Shown here: positions 53,799-62,227 of the stretch, one piece after another
Layout of the letters: every line of letters starts with the position of its first letter
Position numbering within the stretch: the stretch's first letter is position 1
DNA from: JBKEAJ01 sp047975005
GTDB taxonomy: Bacteria > Bacteroidota > Bacteroidia > Bacteroidales > Prolixibacteraceae
Length of the DNA stretch: 64,000 nt
Direction of reading: 5' to 3'
Assembly: GCA_047975005.1 (NCBI GenBank)
Contig: JBKECW010000094.1
Span: 1 to 64,000 of the forward strand
Made by a program: the position numbers and the translations under genes
The notes under the pieces: generated by a model
What the model saw: the letters and a program-made list of their open reading frames with translations, nothing else
What the model was told of the DNA's origin: nothing
Databases searched by the model: none

Positions 53799-54809
53799 TT
53801 AATGTAGTATCTTGTAAATCATCTCTTTCTGCAACTCTCCTGCGTCTGCAGACACGTTGTTTACTCCTTTTGATCTCATATCGTATTCCCGAAGTAAGGA
53901 TATTATATTCACTAACTTAGAAGGATGATGTTTTCTGGCACTTTCTATATATTTCTTGCAGATGAAATCGTTGCCAATGCCAATTTCTTTCCGTACATTA
54001 ATTATAGATTTGTCCTGCATAAGGCTGATTTGTAACAACTTCTTGTAGTAGCCGAAAAGGGTGGAAATCGTTACTGTTATAGGATTAGATGATTGGTTGT
54101 CGGCAAAATATTTTACTATCCTATTGGCCTTCAGAACATCCTTTGTACTGAGAGCGTCTTGCAGCTCAAAAACGTTGTAATCCTTACTGATGCCGATATA
54201 TTCCTGGATGAGATCAGGAGTGATGTTTGCCCCCTTCTCAATATTGATATAGAGCTTGGAGAGCTCATTGGTAATCTTCTTGAGGTCTGTCCCTAAATAT
54301 TCACCCAGTAGCATTGAGGTCTGTGAGGTTATGGTATATCCTTGCTCCTTGACGTGGGCTTCTATCCATTTTGAAATCTCGTAGTCTCTTATCTTGGAGC
54401 TCTCAAAAAGAACTCCGTTTTTATCGATTAGTTTTGTCAGCTTTTTTCTTTTGTCCATTGACTTCCCTTTCAGATTGAGCACTAGGATAGTCGATGGATT
54501 TGGACTCTCGGCGTATTTTGTGAGCTTCTCGAACTGTGTGGCATGTATTTGCTGCGCTTCTTTGATTACGACAACCTGATATTCTGCTCCCATAGGGTAG
54601 CGAAGTGCGGTATTGACAATGTCATTTGCGCTTATGTCCTTGCCGTACAGAATCGTCTGATTAAAAGCTTTCTCGTCTGGGGTAAGAACACTGTCAATAA
54701 TACAGTTTGTAATTTTATCTATATAAAAAGGTTCTTCACCCATTAAGAGATAAATAGGTTTGTATTTCCTTGCCTTTATATCCTTAATTATGGATTTGTA
54801 GTCAGCCAT
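53799..54809 (-). CDS. holA: DNA polymerase III delta subunit
   Basis: 336 residues. The N-terminal DNA_pol3_delta domain shows PIYLLMGEEPFYIDKI (about 18-33), YPMGAEYQVVVIKEAQQI, and TKYAESPNPSTILVLNLKGK. The helical C-terminal domain has the typical LGTDLKKITNELSKLYI and DYNVFELQDALSTKDVLKA. It opens the sliding clamp within the clamp loader. It lies three bases after amn, so the two are co-transcribed from the promoter near 55645. Confidence 0.93.
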   Translation of the reverse strand: MADYKSIIKDIKARKYKPIYLLMGEEPFYIDKITNCIIDSVLTPDEKAFNQTILYGKDISANDIVNTALRYPMGAEYQVVVIKEAQQIHATQFEKLTKYAESPNPSTILVLNLKGKSMDKRKKLTKLIDKNGVLFESSKIRDYEISKWIEAHVKEQGYTITSQTSMLLGEYLGTDLKKITNELSKLYINIEKGANITPDLIQEYIGISKDYNVFELQDALSTKDVLKANRIVKYFADNQSSNPITVTISTLFGYYKKLLQISLMQDKSIINVRKEIGIGNDFICKKYIESARKHHPSKLVNIISLLREYDMRSKGVNNVSADAGELQKEMIYKILH

Positions 54810-54812
54810 GAA

Positions 54813-55583
54813 TTAAAATCTTAGGTGCCTTACCGAACGTTTCTTGTCCTTAATCTCAATAAGAGATTTAATCCCTATGTCTAAGTGATTTTGCACAAAA
54901 TTCTGCGTTACAAAAGTATCACTCTTGTCGGTTTTTACTCCACTTGATATCATGGGCTGATCAGACACGAGCAATAGCGCTCCCGTAGGGATTTGATTAT
55001 AGAAACCTACTACAAAAAGGGTCGCTGTTTCCATGTCTATTCCCAAGGCCTTTGTCGACTTAAGATAGTCTTTAAAACTATCGTCGTGTTCCCATACTCT
55101 TTTATTGGTAGTGTACACAGTGCCTGTCCAGTAATCAGACTCGCAATCTCTTATCGTAGATGATATAGCTCTTTGTAGATTAAATGCGGGCAGGGCGGGT
55201 ATCTCAGGGGGAAAATAGTCGTTAGAGGTTCCCTCGCCTCTTATTGCAGCAAGAGGAAGAATGAAATCACCTAGGTTATTCTTTGGGCGCAATGCCCCGC
55301 ATTTCCCTAAAAATAAAACAGCTTTTGGATTTATAACACTTAACAAATCCATTATTGTGGCAGCATTGGGACTGCCCATGCCGAAATTTATTATAGTAAT
55401 ACCTTCGGCACTGGCACTAGGCATATTTTTGTCTTCGCCTATCACTTCTACGCCAAAACGTTCGGCAAACATCTCCACATAATTCTGAAAGTTTGTTAGT
55501 AATATATGTTTGCCAAAATCGCCCAACTCTCTTCCGGTATATCGTGGAAGCCAGTTGGCAACTATCTCTTCGCGTGTTTTCAT
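54813..55583 (-). CDS. amn: AMP nucleosidase, short Bacteroidetes form
   Basis: 256 residues, nucleoside phosphorylase fold. TIINFGMGSPNAATIMDLL (about 67-85), LGKCGALRPKNNLGDFILP and GIDMETATLFVVGFYNQIPTGALLLVSDQPM (about 181-211) match Amn. The E. coli enzyme is near 480 residues because of an extra N-terminal domain; this form has only the catalytic domain. It splits AMP into adenine and ribose-5-phosphate and so tunes adenylate levels. A minus-strand promoter lies at 55645-55652 (TACTTTTG). Confidence 0.9.
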   Translation of the reverse strand: MKTREEIVANWLPRYTGRELGDFGKHILLTNFQNYVEMFAERFGVEVIGEDKNMPSASAEGITIINFGMGSPNAATIMDLLSVINPKAVLFLGKCGALRPKNNLGDFILPLAAIRGEGTSNDYFPPEIPALPAFNLQRAISSTIRDCESDYWTGTVYTTNKRVWEHDDSFKDYLKSTKALGIDMETATLFVVGFYNQIPTGALLLVSDQPMISSGVKTDKSDTFVTQNFVQNHLDIGIKSLIEIKDKKRSVRHLRF

Positions 55584-55644
55584 ATCTTATAATTTTATGA
55601 CATCGGATAAATGTCTTATTTTCGCAAAATAATTATTCTTGTAG

Positions 55645-55652
55645 CAAAAGTA
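55645..55652 (-). promoter_or_regulatory. -7 element of the amn-holA promoter
   Basis: The minus strand reads TACTTTTG, a match to TAnnTTTG. The start of the divergent HsdR_N gene lies 15 bases away on the other strand. Confidence 0.45.
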
Positions 55653-55666
55653 CAATGTTTTCTATA

Positions 55667-56113
55667 ATGGATAAAATTAATTTGCCACCGCTCAAATATA
55701 AGAAGAAAGATGTTAAGGGGAAAGTTCATGTCTTCGACCCTTGCCGACAAATTTATGTTCCGCTCACTCCCGAAGAGAATGTGCGCCAGCATTTGACAGC
55801 CTTTCTGGAAAATCATAGAAACTTTCCAAGAAGTCTGATTGCTGTTGAACGAAAAATTATTATCAACAGACAGGAGTTCCGTTTTGACGTGCTTTGTTAC
55901 GATAAAAGTATGAACCCTTTACTGCTTGTCGAATGCAAAGCCCCAAGTGTGAGGGTTTCGCAAGATACCTTTGATCAGGTTGTTAAATATAATTTTAATA
56001 TTAAGGCTAGGTATGTGTGTGTGTCAAATGGTGTTGAGCATTTTGTATGTCAAATGGATTATGAGGAAAATTCTTATGCGTTTTTGAAGGATTTTCCGTA
56101 TTTTGCAAAGTGA
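55667..56113 (+). CDS. Stand-alone HsdR_N-type nuclease-like protein
   Basis: 148 residues from the ATG at 55667; another in-frame ATG four codons upstream is less typical. The protein is a bare type I restriction R-subunit N-terminal domain. It has the PD-(D/E)xK residues Glu61 in AVERKI, Asp74 in FRFDVL and Glu89-x-Lys91 in LLLVECKAP, followed by the helix and KYNFNIKARYVCVSNG. Helicase and other HsdR domains are absent, and no HsdS or HsdM lies nearby. Similar small proteins sit beside holA in many Bacteroidetes, so a housekeeping role in DNA metabolism is more likely than restriction. Confidence 0.83.
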   Translation: MDKINLPPLKYKKKDVKGKVHVFDPCRQIYVPLTPEENVRQHLTAFLENHRNFPRSLIAVERKIIINRQEFRFDVLCYDKSMNPLLLVECKAPSVRVSQDTFDQVVKYNFNIKARYVCVSNGVEHFVCQMDYEENSYAFLKDFPYFAK

Positions 56114-56136
56114 GAAAGACGATATTTAAATCGTTG

Positions 56137-56180
56137 AAGGTTTAAAAAATGCTGTATGTCCTACACTATAGGCTATAAGC
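56137..56180. repeat. AAGGTTTAAAAAATGCTGTATG repeat, copy 1
   Basis: A 22-base run from 56137 is identical to a run from 58810. Beyond it both have a TAC-CT-TAGGCTATA block. Both copies lie upstream of outer-membrane or secretion genes. It is too short to be coding, and its function is unknown. Confidence 0.6.
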
Positions 56181-56217
56181 GAACAGCCGATGATGCTGTG
56201 ATGAAAAGCGAATATAA

Positions 56218-56308
56218 CCACCCCGCCTGTGGCATCCCCTCATTCGTAGGAGGGGATTTAAAAACTTTCCTCCTGTAAAGGAGGAGTGCCCGAAGGGGGA
56301 GATGGTGG
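56218..56308. repeat. Intergenic palindromic repeat, copy 2 (CCGCC-GGCATCC type)
   Basis: The element is bounded by CCACC and GGTGG. Inside are two hairpins, ATCCCCTC-GAGGGGAT and TTTCCTCC-GGAGGA. It corresponds to 16218-16340 at both ends. It lies in the 342-base gap upstream of the DUF5103 gene, which otherwise shows no coding sequence. Confidence 0.6.
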
Positions 56309-56455
56309 CAGTTTGAGGCTTAGTCAGTAGAAACTAGAGCTTAATAGAAAAGGAGAAATATAAACACATGAAACGAGCCATGAGACAAGTCTCACACAGA
56401 GGTATGATTATATTGGCGAGATACATCTGACAATTAAAAAACAAAATATAAACAG

Positions 56456-57742
56456 ATGAAATATTCTTTATTAGCTATGTTGATTTGCTCTCTTACTTTT
56501 AACGTTATGAGCCAGAGCTATTTTGACGGAGCATATATTCTAAATAATGGAGTTGAGTCAATACGTTGTTTTAGGGATGGCTATGAGCTGACAAATCCAA
56601 TGCTAAATCTTAATTCCAATGAACGACTTGTGTTTCAGTTTGATAATCTTGGCGAACAGCCTTCAGGACTGAATTACAAAATTGTCCACTGCGACAGGAG
56701 CTGGCAAAAATCGAATATCCCTTATTCCGATTATATTGAAGGCTCGGACTATGAGCCTATTTACGATTACGAACAGTCGGTTAGCACTCTCACAGATTAT
56801 GTACACTACGAAGTAACAATCCCTAATGATTATGTGCAGTTGAAACTGTCGGGAAATTATGCTTTTGTGGTCTACCAAAACAACGACCCTGAGGATATTT
56901 TATTTGTAAAACGATTTTATGTTGTGGAAAAACGTGTATCTATTGTCGGAAATGTAGAAAAGGCGCGTCTGTCGACTGATGCCGAACAAAGTCAGGCTCT
57001 GACAATGCAGATTGACCATAGAAATATGACGTCGACAAATCCAATGTCAGACTTTAGTGTTGCCCTTGTTCAGAATGCACGTCCCGATATGTGGCAAACA
57101 GACCTAAAACCCTCGGCATTTTCTAATGGTATCCTGAGATACGACTATAATCCCGAGCATGTTTTTAAAGGTGGCAACGAGTTTAGAATGTTTGATGTCA
57201 GAATGGACAATCGAAAAGTCGGCTATGGTGTGGAGTCGTCGAGTGTTAGAGAGGGACGGTATTGGGCATGGCTTAATACCGATAAAATGAGAACCTACGA
57301 TGACTATATTGACATCAGCGATATGAATGGTCGCTATACGGTGGAAAACGTAAACCGCCTCGAAATGGACTATGACTTATATGCCGACTATGTACTGACG
57401 GAGTTCAGAATGCGACTGCCGGCAAGAATACCCGGTGGCGATTTATATGTCTACGGAGCTTTAACGAACTGGCAGTGTACGGAAATGAATAAGCTGCGAT
57501 GGAACGACGAGGAGCAAGCCTATACATGCACTCTAAATCTGAAAGAGGGAGTGTATAATTATATATATGCTTATATCCCAAAAGGCGGAAGTGAAATAAA
57601 TACAATCTCTTACGAAGGTTCACATTGGGAAACCGAAAATGAATACATGATTTTGGTTTACTATAAACCCATCGGCGCACGCTATGACCGTCTGGTCGGC
57701 TATCAGACCATAAACTCAAGAGAAAAAAACGTAGACTATTAA
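56456..57742 (+). CDS. DUF5103 protein, type IX secretion plug family
   Basis: 428 residues with a signal peptide (about 1-19). The sequence is beta-rich with conserved blocks LNSNERLVFQFDNLG (about 50), LNYKIVHCDRSWQKS and YHEVTIPNDYVQL-like strands. A later carbohydrate-module-like fold, DLYVYGALTNWQC (about 337) and VYNYIYAYIPKGG, is followed by the SHWETENEYMILVYYKP end. DUF5103 includes the Plug protein that closes the SprA pore of the type IX secretion system when no PorV cargo complex is bound. The other secretion genes are not in the window, so the role rests on the family alone. Confidence 0.8.
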   Translation: MKYSLLAMLICSLTFNVMSQSYFDGAYILNNGVESIRCFRDGYELTNPMLNLNSNERLVFQFDNLGEQPSGLNYKIVHCDRSWQKSNIPYSDYIEGSDYEPIYDYEQSVSTLTDYVHYEVTIPNDYVQLKLSGNYAFVVYQNNDPEDILFVKRFYVVEKRVSIVGNVEKARLSTDAEQSQALTMQIDHRNMTSTNPMSDFSVALVQNARPDMWQTDLKPSAFSNGILRYDYNPEHVFKGGNEFRMFDVRMDNRKVGYGVESSSVREGRYWAWLNTDKMRTYDDYIDISDMNGRYTVENVNRLEMDYDLYADYVLTEFRMRLPARIPGGDLYVYGALTNWQCTEMNKLRWNDEEQAYTCTLNLKEGVYNYIYAYIPKGGSEINTISYEGSHWETENEYMILVYYKPIGARYDRLVGYQTINSREKNVDY

Positions 57743-57773
57743 GCCCAAATGGCACTCGGCAATTCGGGCTTAA
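57739..57773. terminator. Terminator between convergent DUF5103 and DUF2807 genes
   Basis: TTAAGCCC (57739-57746) pairs with GGGCTTAA (57766-57773). The first arm starts within the last codon of DUF5103. The loop is 19 bases long, and T-rich sequence is limited, so efficiency may be modest. Confidence 0.6.
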
Positions 57774-57793
57774 TGAATAACGTTTTGTGATTG

Positions 57794-58639
57794 TTAGTTG
57801 ATACTAATAGAACTTGCACCACTACTACTCTTGCTGATTTTTCCCGAGGGCGAACCGCTGATACGGACAGAACTTGCTCCCGATGCCTCTGCCGATACGT
57901 CATTGCTTGCCGATATAGATGTTCTTGCTGCCCCGCTTGCCGATATGCTGAGGTCTTTGCACTTGTAGTTGTCAGCATTTATTGATGATCCACCGGAGCA
58001 GTCGATACTGATTATATTACATTTGCCCGTCAAGCCTAATAATGAGCCTCCCGATACGTCTGCTGCTACTGTTTTGCTGTCAATATTCATTGTTACTCTG
58101 CTGCTTCCCGACACATCTAGTGAAGTCGATTCTGCCAAGCCTTCGAGCTTCACTTGACTTGCCCCACTAGCATCGAGCGATAAGTTGTTGACTGCCAACG
58201 ATAGCACAACACTCGACGAGCCACTTGCGTCTACCGACAGCTTGTCTCTGTCGATTTTGTCTAAAACCTTTATTGATGAAGCACCGCTGGCATCTATGCT
58301 TTTTAGCTCGGACATCGTTATTTTGATTGTGGGTTTGGTATCGACCTTTTCAGATTTGCTTCCAAAGAAACCTTGCTTAAGCCAATTGTCGTTTTTGATT
58401 TTGGCAACAAAGGTGCCATTGCTAACATAAAATTCTACCTTGTCGCTTAATTCTGATTCATAGGTAACTTCTACGGTTTGAGGGCTGCCCAAACTGACCT
58501 CCACATCAAAGCAAAAGCCAATGTCGATGGCTCTAAAAGATTTTAGATCCAGACTTCTCTCTACGATTTCCGAGTCCTGAGCATAGCCGACTGTGTATGT
58601 GAGGAACAGTAATAATGTGATTAATGCATTGCGTGTCAT
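57794..58639 (-). CDS. DUF2807 head-GIN domain protein
   Basis: 281 residues with a signal peptide (about 1-20). The repeated motif SxDASGASSIKVL / SLDASGASQVKLEG / SLDVSGSSRVTMN / AADVSGGSLLGL recurs about every 20 residues and gives a right-handed beta-solenoid ending in the GIN domain. Such proteins are often annotated as putative auto-transporter adhesin heads, but Bacteroidetes members are mostly secreted or outer-surface proteins without proven function. It is rich in Ser, Ala and Asp and has only one recognised membrane segment. A minus-strand TATTTTTG promoter element lies near 58746. Confidence 0.85.
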   Translation of the reverse strand: MTRNALITLLLFLTYTVGYAQDSEIVERSLDLKSFRAIDIGFCFDVEVSLGSPQTVEVTYESELSDKVEFYVSNGTFVAKIKNDNWLKQGFFGSKSEKVDTKPTIKITMSELKSIDASGASSIKVLDKIDRDKLSVDASGSSSVVLSLAVNNLSLDASGASQVKLEGLAESTSLDVSGSSRVTMNIDSKTVAADVSGGSLLGLTGKCNIISIDCSGGSSINADNYKCKDLSISASGAARTSISASNDVSAEASGASSVRISGSPSGKISKSSSGASSISIN

Positions 58640-59079
58640 CTTATTTAATTTTTGGTTCTTTGTAAATTAAAGACAGTCCGGTTTCTTAAATGTTACACAT
58701 TTGCCGAAAAAAAGTTTTTATTATTTATCTTTATCGGCTTATATGCAAAAATAGGCTCTAAATGAATAGAGTGAGTAATGATATAATACAGGTTAGGCTT
58801 GAATTGTTTAAGGTTTAAAAAATGCTGTATGCCGTACGCTTTAGGCTATAGCAATATAATTGTGGATGAAATCGCCAAGAAATAACGCGGAACAGATTAA
58901 ACCAAATGTAGATAAAAGAGGTCTGTGTTTTTATAAGTCAACTGAAATGAGCTGTGAAAATTATTCTCACATAGGCGGATGATTAAAAACAACAAAAGTA
59001 TAAAGCCTACAGCTTATAGCAAAAGATAAACAGATGAATAATAGAAGTGAAATAAAGAAATTTGGAAAGGTATAGTAAA
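58640..59079. other. 440-base gap with repeats, no gene recognised
   Basis: It contains the promoter element for the DUF2807 gene (58746-58753, minus strand), copy 2 of the AAGGTTTAAAAAATGCTGTATG repeat (58810-58851), and words such as GCCTACAGCTTATAGC. A short hydrophobic reading on the other strand at 59007-59300 is a shadow of the next gene. No RNA was recognised. Confidence 0.5.
58810..58851. repeat. AAGGTTTAAAAAATGCTGTATG repeat, copy 2
   Basis: Identical to copy 1 over 22 bases, then CCGTACGCTTTAGGCTATA against TCCTACACTATAGGCTATA. It precedes the TonB-type outer-membrane protein gene by about 230 bases. Confidence 0.6.
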
Positions 59080-61575
59080 ATGAGAAGAATTTGTATTTTA
59101 TTGGGTTTTGTTGCATTCGTATTTGCGGTATTATCTACAGCGGTGGCTGCACAGCCGGCAGGAGGCATGGAAAGAGGGAAAGTAGGAGTAGTGAAAGGAG
59201 TCGTGGTAGACAAGTCGTCGGGGTATGGCTTGGAATATTCAACAATAAGAATATTTAGATCTGCGGATTCTTCTTTAGTGTCAGGAGGCATTACAGACAT
59301 GGATGGAAATTTTGAAGTTGATGAGCTGCCCTTTGGTAAGTTTTATGCCGAGGTTTCGATGATGGGATTTACTACAAAAAACGACATGCCGTTTGTAATA
59401 AAACCTGACAAAACATCCATCGAACTCGGAAAAATAGCTCTGTCAAGCGAGAATATACTCAACGAAGTAGAGATAGTGGCGCAAAGGCGACAAGTTGAAT
59501 ACCAAATTGACAAGAAAGTTGTAAATGTCGGTAGCGACCTTAACGCTATTGGCGGTACGGCAGTCGATGCCCTAGAAAATGTACCTTCGATAAATGTAGA
59601 CCTCGAAGGAAATGTTACTGTCAGAGGCTCGTCAAATTTTCAAGTACTTATCAACGGGAAACCATCAGTGCTGACAGGTACGGAAGCACTAGAGCAAATC
59701 CCCGCGTCAAGCATCGAAAATATAGAGATTATTACAAATCCATCGGTGAAATATAATCCCGAAGGAACAGGCGGAATACTGAATATCGTACTCAAAAAAA
59801 GAGCTATGGAGGGCATCTCCGGAGTGATAAACGCCTCTGCTGAAACCAACGATAAGTATCAGGCGGATGCCACAGTCTCAATGAAAAGAGAAAAAGCAAC
59901 ATATACAATATCAGCTAACTACAGAGATGCACAGTATTTAGGTGATAGAAATTCTTCCCGCTACCAATGGTTGGGCGAAGATACCACATACAGAATCGAA
60001 AACGGAGGGGGAAATTTTAATAGAAGAAGCTACGGACTACGACTAGGAGGCGAATGGAATATCTCGCCAAACTCAATATTCGGTGCACAAGGTGAGATTG
60101 GACAATGGGGTGGAGGTCGAGGAAACGAGTCCAATAAATATGTATACACCAGCCCTGCAACAGACGACGTGTATTCCCGACTAGTCTCAAATTCAGATAG
60201 AAAACGTAATTATTATAGAGGTCAGCTAAATTTTAGCCATGACTTTGGTGGCGACATAGACCACAATATTCAGTCGTACTTGCAAGTGTCGAGCCGTGAG
60301 GGTGAAAGCCCGGAAACTAACGACGAATACTACTCGGATGCAACATTCTCGGAAATTTACGATTATCTAAGCCGATCGAAAAGTACGGAAGACGAAAAAA
60401 GCTTTGAACTCAATTTCAAAACTGACTATACGAAGAAGTTTAGCGACAAACTAAATATCGAAACGGGCGTAGAGTTTATTTATGACAAATCTAGAGAGGA
60501 TTTTACTCTTCAATTTTACGATACTTCCGCTAACTCATGGGACGGAGCAAATGCCCTGAATCAAGCAGGAGCTCTTGATTATGAGCGTCTTATATCTGCG
60601 TTGTATGCTTCGGCATCAGGACAGCTGGGGAACTTTGGTTATATGTTGGGAGTGAGAGGCGAGCATACTTATAGAGATGTAGGAACGACAGTGGCAGGGC
60701 AGGAATCGAATATATGGAAGAACTTTGAACTGTACCCGTCTGTACATACTTCATATAAATTCCTAGACAAAAATCAGGTGTCCATGAGTTATAGCCGACG
60801 AGTGTCGCGCCCAAGAGGCAGAGACCTCGACCCTTTCCCTACCTACGAAGACCTGACAACTATTTTTCAGGGAGACCCAAATCTTAATCCTGAATATAGT
60901 AATTCGCTGGAATTTAACTATCTGCGCAATTTTTCGGGCAATTCTTACATTAGCGCAGAGCTGTTCTACAGAAATACGGATGACAAAATAACACGATTTA
61001 CAAGCGTGCTTGACGATGGGACATTTGTAAATACTGTCAAGAATGCAGATAACGATTATTCTGTGGGTGGCGAAATAATGGCAAATTTTAATATTACTAA
61101 GTGGCTGTTGGTCAATGCGAGCTACAGCCTATATGATTATGGAATTACTACAACAGATGAGGATACGGGTGAGGAAACAATCAGAACCAGTATTACTCAA
61201 AATGCACGCTTAAACCTGACGGCTGATGTACTGAAGAATGGAAAACTGCAGTTCTCAAATATGTACAGAGGACCATCAGCATCGGTACAAGGAGACCGAA
61301 GAGCATTTTTCTTTTCAAATGTAGCATACAAACACAGTATTATTCCCAACACCCTGGACGTGACAGTTAAACTTACAGACCTATTTGGCACAATGAAGTT
61401 TGGGGGTACAAGTTTTGGAGATAACTTCCACTCTGATTTTGAGTTTAAAAGAGAGTCGCAAGTATTTGGTATCTCTCTGTCGTACAGATTTAATAACTAT
61501 AAAGAAAACCGAGGCAATCGCTCTGGCGATGGACTGGATAGTGGCGACGGAATGAATGATATGAACATGATGTAA
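59080..61575 (+). CDS. TonB-dependent-receptor-like outer-membrane beta-barrel protein
   Basis: 831 residues from the ATG at 59080, which begins a clean signal peptide (MRRICILLGFVAFVFAVLS); an earlier start adds six residues. A carboxypeptidase-regulatory-like domain (about 38-120, GVVVDKSSGYGLEYSTIRIF) is followed by a TonB-plug domain (ALENVPSINVDLEGNVTVRGSSN, about 164-186) and a long beta-barrel of the OMP_b-brl_3 type. No SusD partner lies next to it, so it may carry ligands other than glycans or act as a folded outer-membrane structure. The C-terminal Gly/Asp-rich tail ends MNDMNMM. Confidence 0.87.
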   Translation: MRRICILLGFVAFVFAVLSTAVAAQPAGGMERGKVGVVKGVVVDKSSGYGLEYSTIRIFRSADSSLVSGGITDMDGNFEVDELPFGKFYAEVSMMGFTTKNDMPFVIKPDKTSIELGKIALSSENILNEVEIVAQRRQVEYQIDKKVVNVGSDLNAIGGTAVDALENVPSINVDLEGNVTVRGSSNFQVLINGKPSVLTGTEALEQIPASSIENIEIITNPSVKYNPEGTGGILNIVLKKRAMEGISGVINASAETNDKYQADATVSMKREKATYTISANYRDAQYLGDRNSSRYQWLGEDTTYRIENGGGNFNRRSYGLRLGGEWNISPNSIFGAQGEIGQWGGGRGNESNKYVYTSPATDDVYSRLVSNSDRKRNYYRGQLNFSHDFGGDIDHNIQSYLQVSSREGESPETNDEYYSDATFSEIYDYLSRSKSTEDEKSFELNFKTDYTKKFSDKLNIETGVEFIYDKSREDFTLQFYDTSANSWDGANALNQAGALDYERLISALYASASGQLGNFGYMLGVRGEHTYRDVGTTVAGQESNIWKNFELYPSVHTSYKFLDKNQVSMSYSRRVSRPRGRDLDPFPTYEDLTTIFQGDPNLNPEYSNSLEFNYLRNFSGNSYISAELFYRNTDDKITRFTSVLDDGTFVNTVKNADNDYSVGGEIMANFNITKWLLVNASYSLYDYGITTTDEDTGEETIRTSITQNARLNLTADVLKNGKLQFSNMYRGPSASVQGDRRAFFFSNVAYKHSIIPNTLDVTVKLTDLFGTMKFGGTSFGDNFHSDFEFKRESQVFGISLSYRFNNYKENRGNRSGDGLDSGDGMNDMNMM

Positions 61576-61641
61576 ACTAGGAGCTCCGAGGTTATTGGAT
61601 GGGAGGAGGTCTAGCCATAATAGTTTTTAATGTTATTTTCA

Positions 61642-61649
61642 TACATTTG
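61642..61649 (+). promoter_or_regulatory. -7 element that supports the start of the DUF2179 gene
   Basis: TACATTTG matches TAnnTTTG and lies 13 bases before the ATG at 61662. A transcript from here would not contain the upstream GTG/ATG at 61599, which supports the shorter start. Confidence 0.5.
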
Positions 61650-61661
61650 CAAAAAAAAGAT

Positions 61662-62225
61662 ATGGATGCATTCTTGGACGGAGCTACATTTACGTATATC
61701 ATGCTGCCTCTACTGATATTTTTGGCTAGAGTAGCGGATGTTAGCATTGGTACTATACGTATTGTCATGGTCTCAAAGGGACATAAGTTTTTTGCACCAA
61801 TACTGGGTTTTTTTGAGATACTGATATGGCTGATGGCTATCTCCAAGATCTTTGAGAACCTTGATAATTGGGCGTGCTTCTTTGGCTATGCACTTGGCTT
61901 TGCCACAGGCAACTACGTGGGGCTGTGTATTGAAGAGAAGCTTGCTGTCGGAATTGTGAAACTGCAAATCATAACTCGCCACAATGCCGAACAACTAATT
62001 GAAAATCTGATTAAAGCTGGATACGGAATAACCCACCACGACGCACAAGGCAGCAGCGAGACTGTGAGTATTATTTATAGCATGATTAAACGCTCCGAAA
62101 TAAAAAGAATGGAGGAAATAATAAAATCTACAAACCCAAAGGCATTCTATTCAATAGAAGACGTAAAAGCCGTGAAACAGGGAGTGTTCCCTGCATCGAG
62201 CCCTCGCTGGAGAAAAGGAAAATAG
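61662..62225 (+). CDS. DUF2179 (UPF0316) membrane protein
   Basis: 187 residues from the ATG at 61662. Three membrane helices come first: TYIMLPLLIFLARVADVSIG (about 10-30), PILGFFEILIWLMAISKIF, and a Gly-rich FFGYALGFATGNYVG. A C-terminal cytoplasmic DUF2179 domain follows (ITRHNAEQLIENLIKAGYGITHHDAQGS). Family members are inner-membrane proteins of unknown function; the DUF2179 domain also occurs in YitT-type proteins and may bind a small molecule. It ends two bases before the convergent mnmE stop. Confidence 0.88.
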   Translation: MDAFLDGATFTYIMLPLLIFLARVADVSIGTIRIVMVSKGHKFFAPILGFFEILIWLMAISKIFENLDNWACFFGYALGFATGNYVGLCIEEKLAVGIVKLQIITRHNAEQLIENLIKAGYGITHHDAQGSSETVSIIYSMIKRSEIKRMEEIIKSTNPKAFYSIEDVKAVKQGVFPASSPRWRKGK

Positions 62226-62227
62226 AA

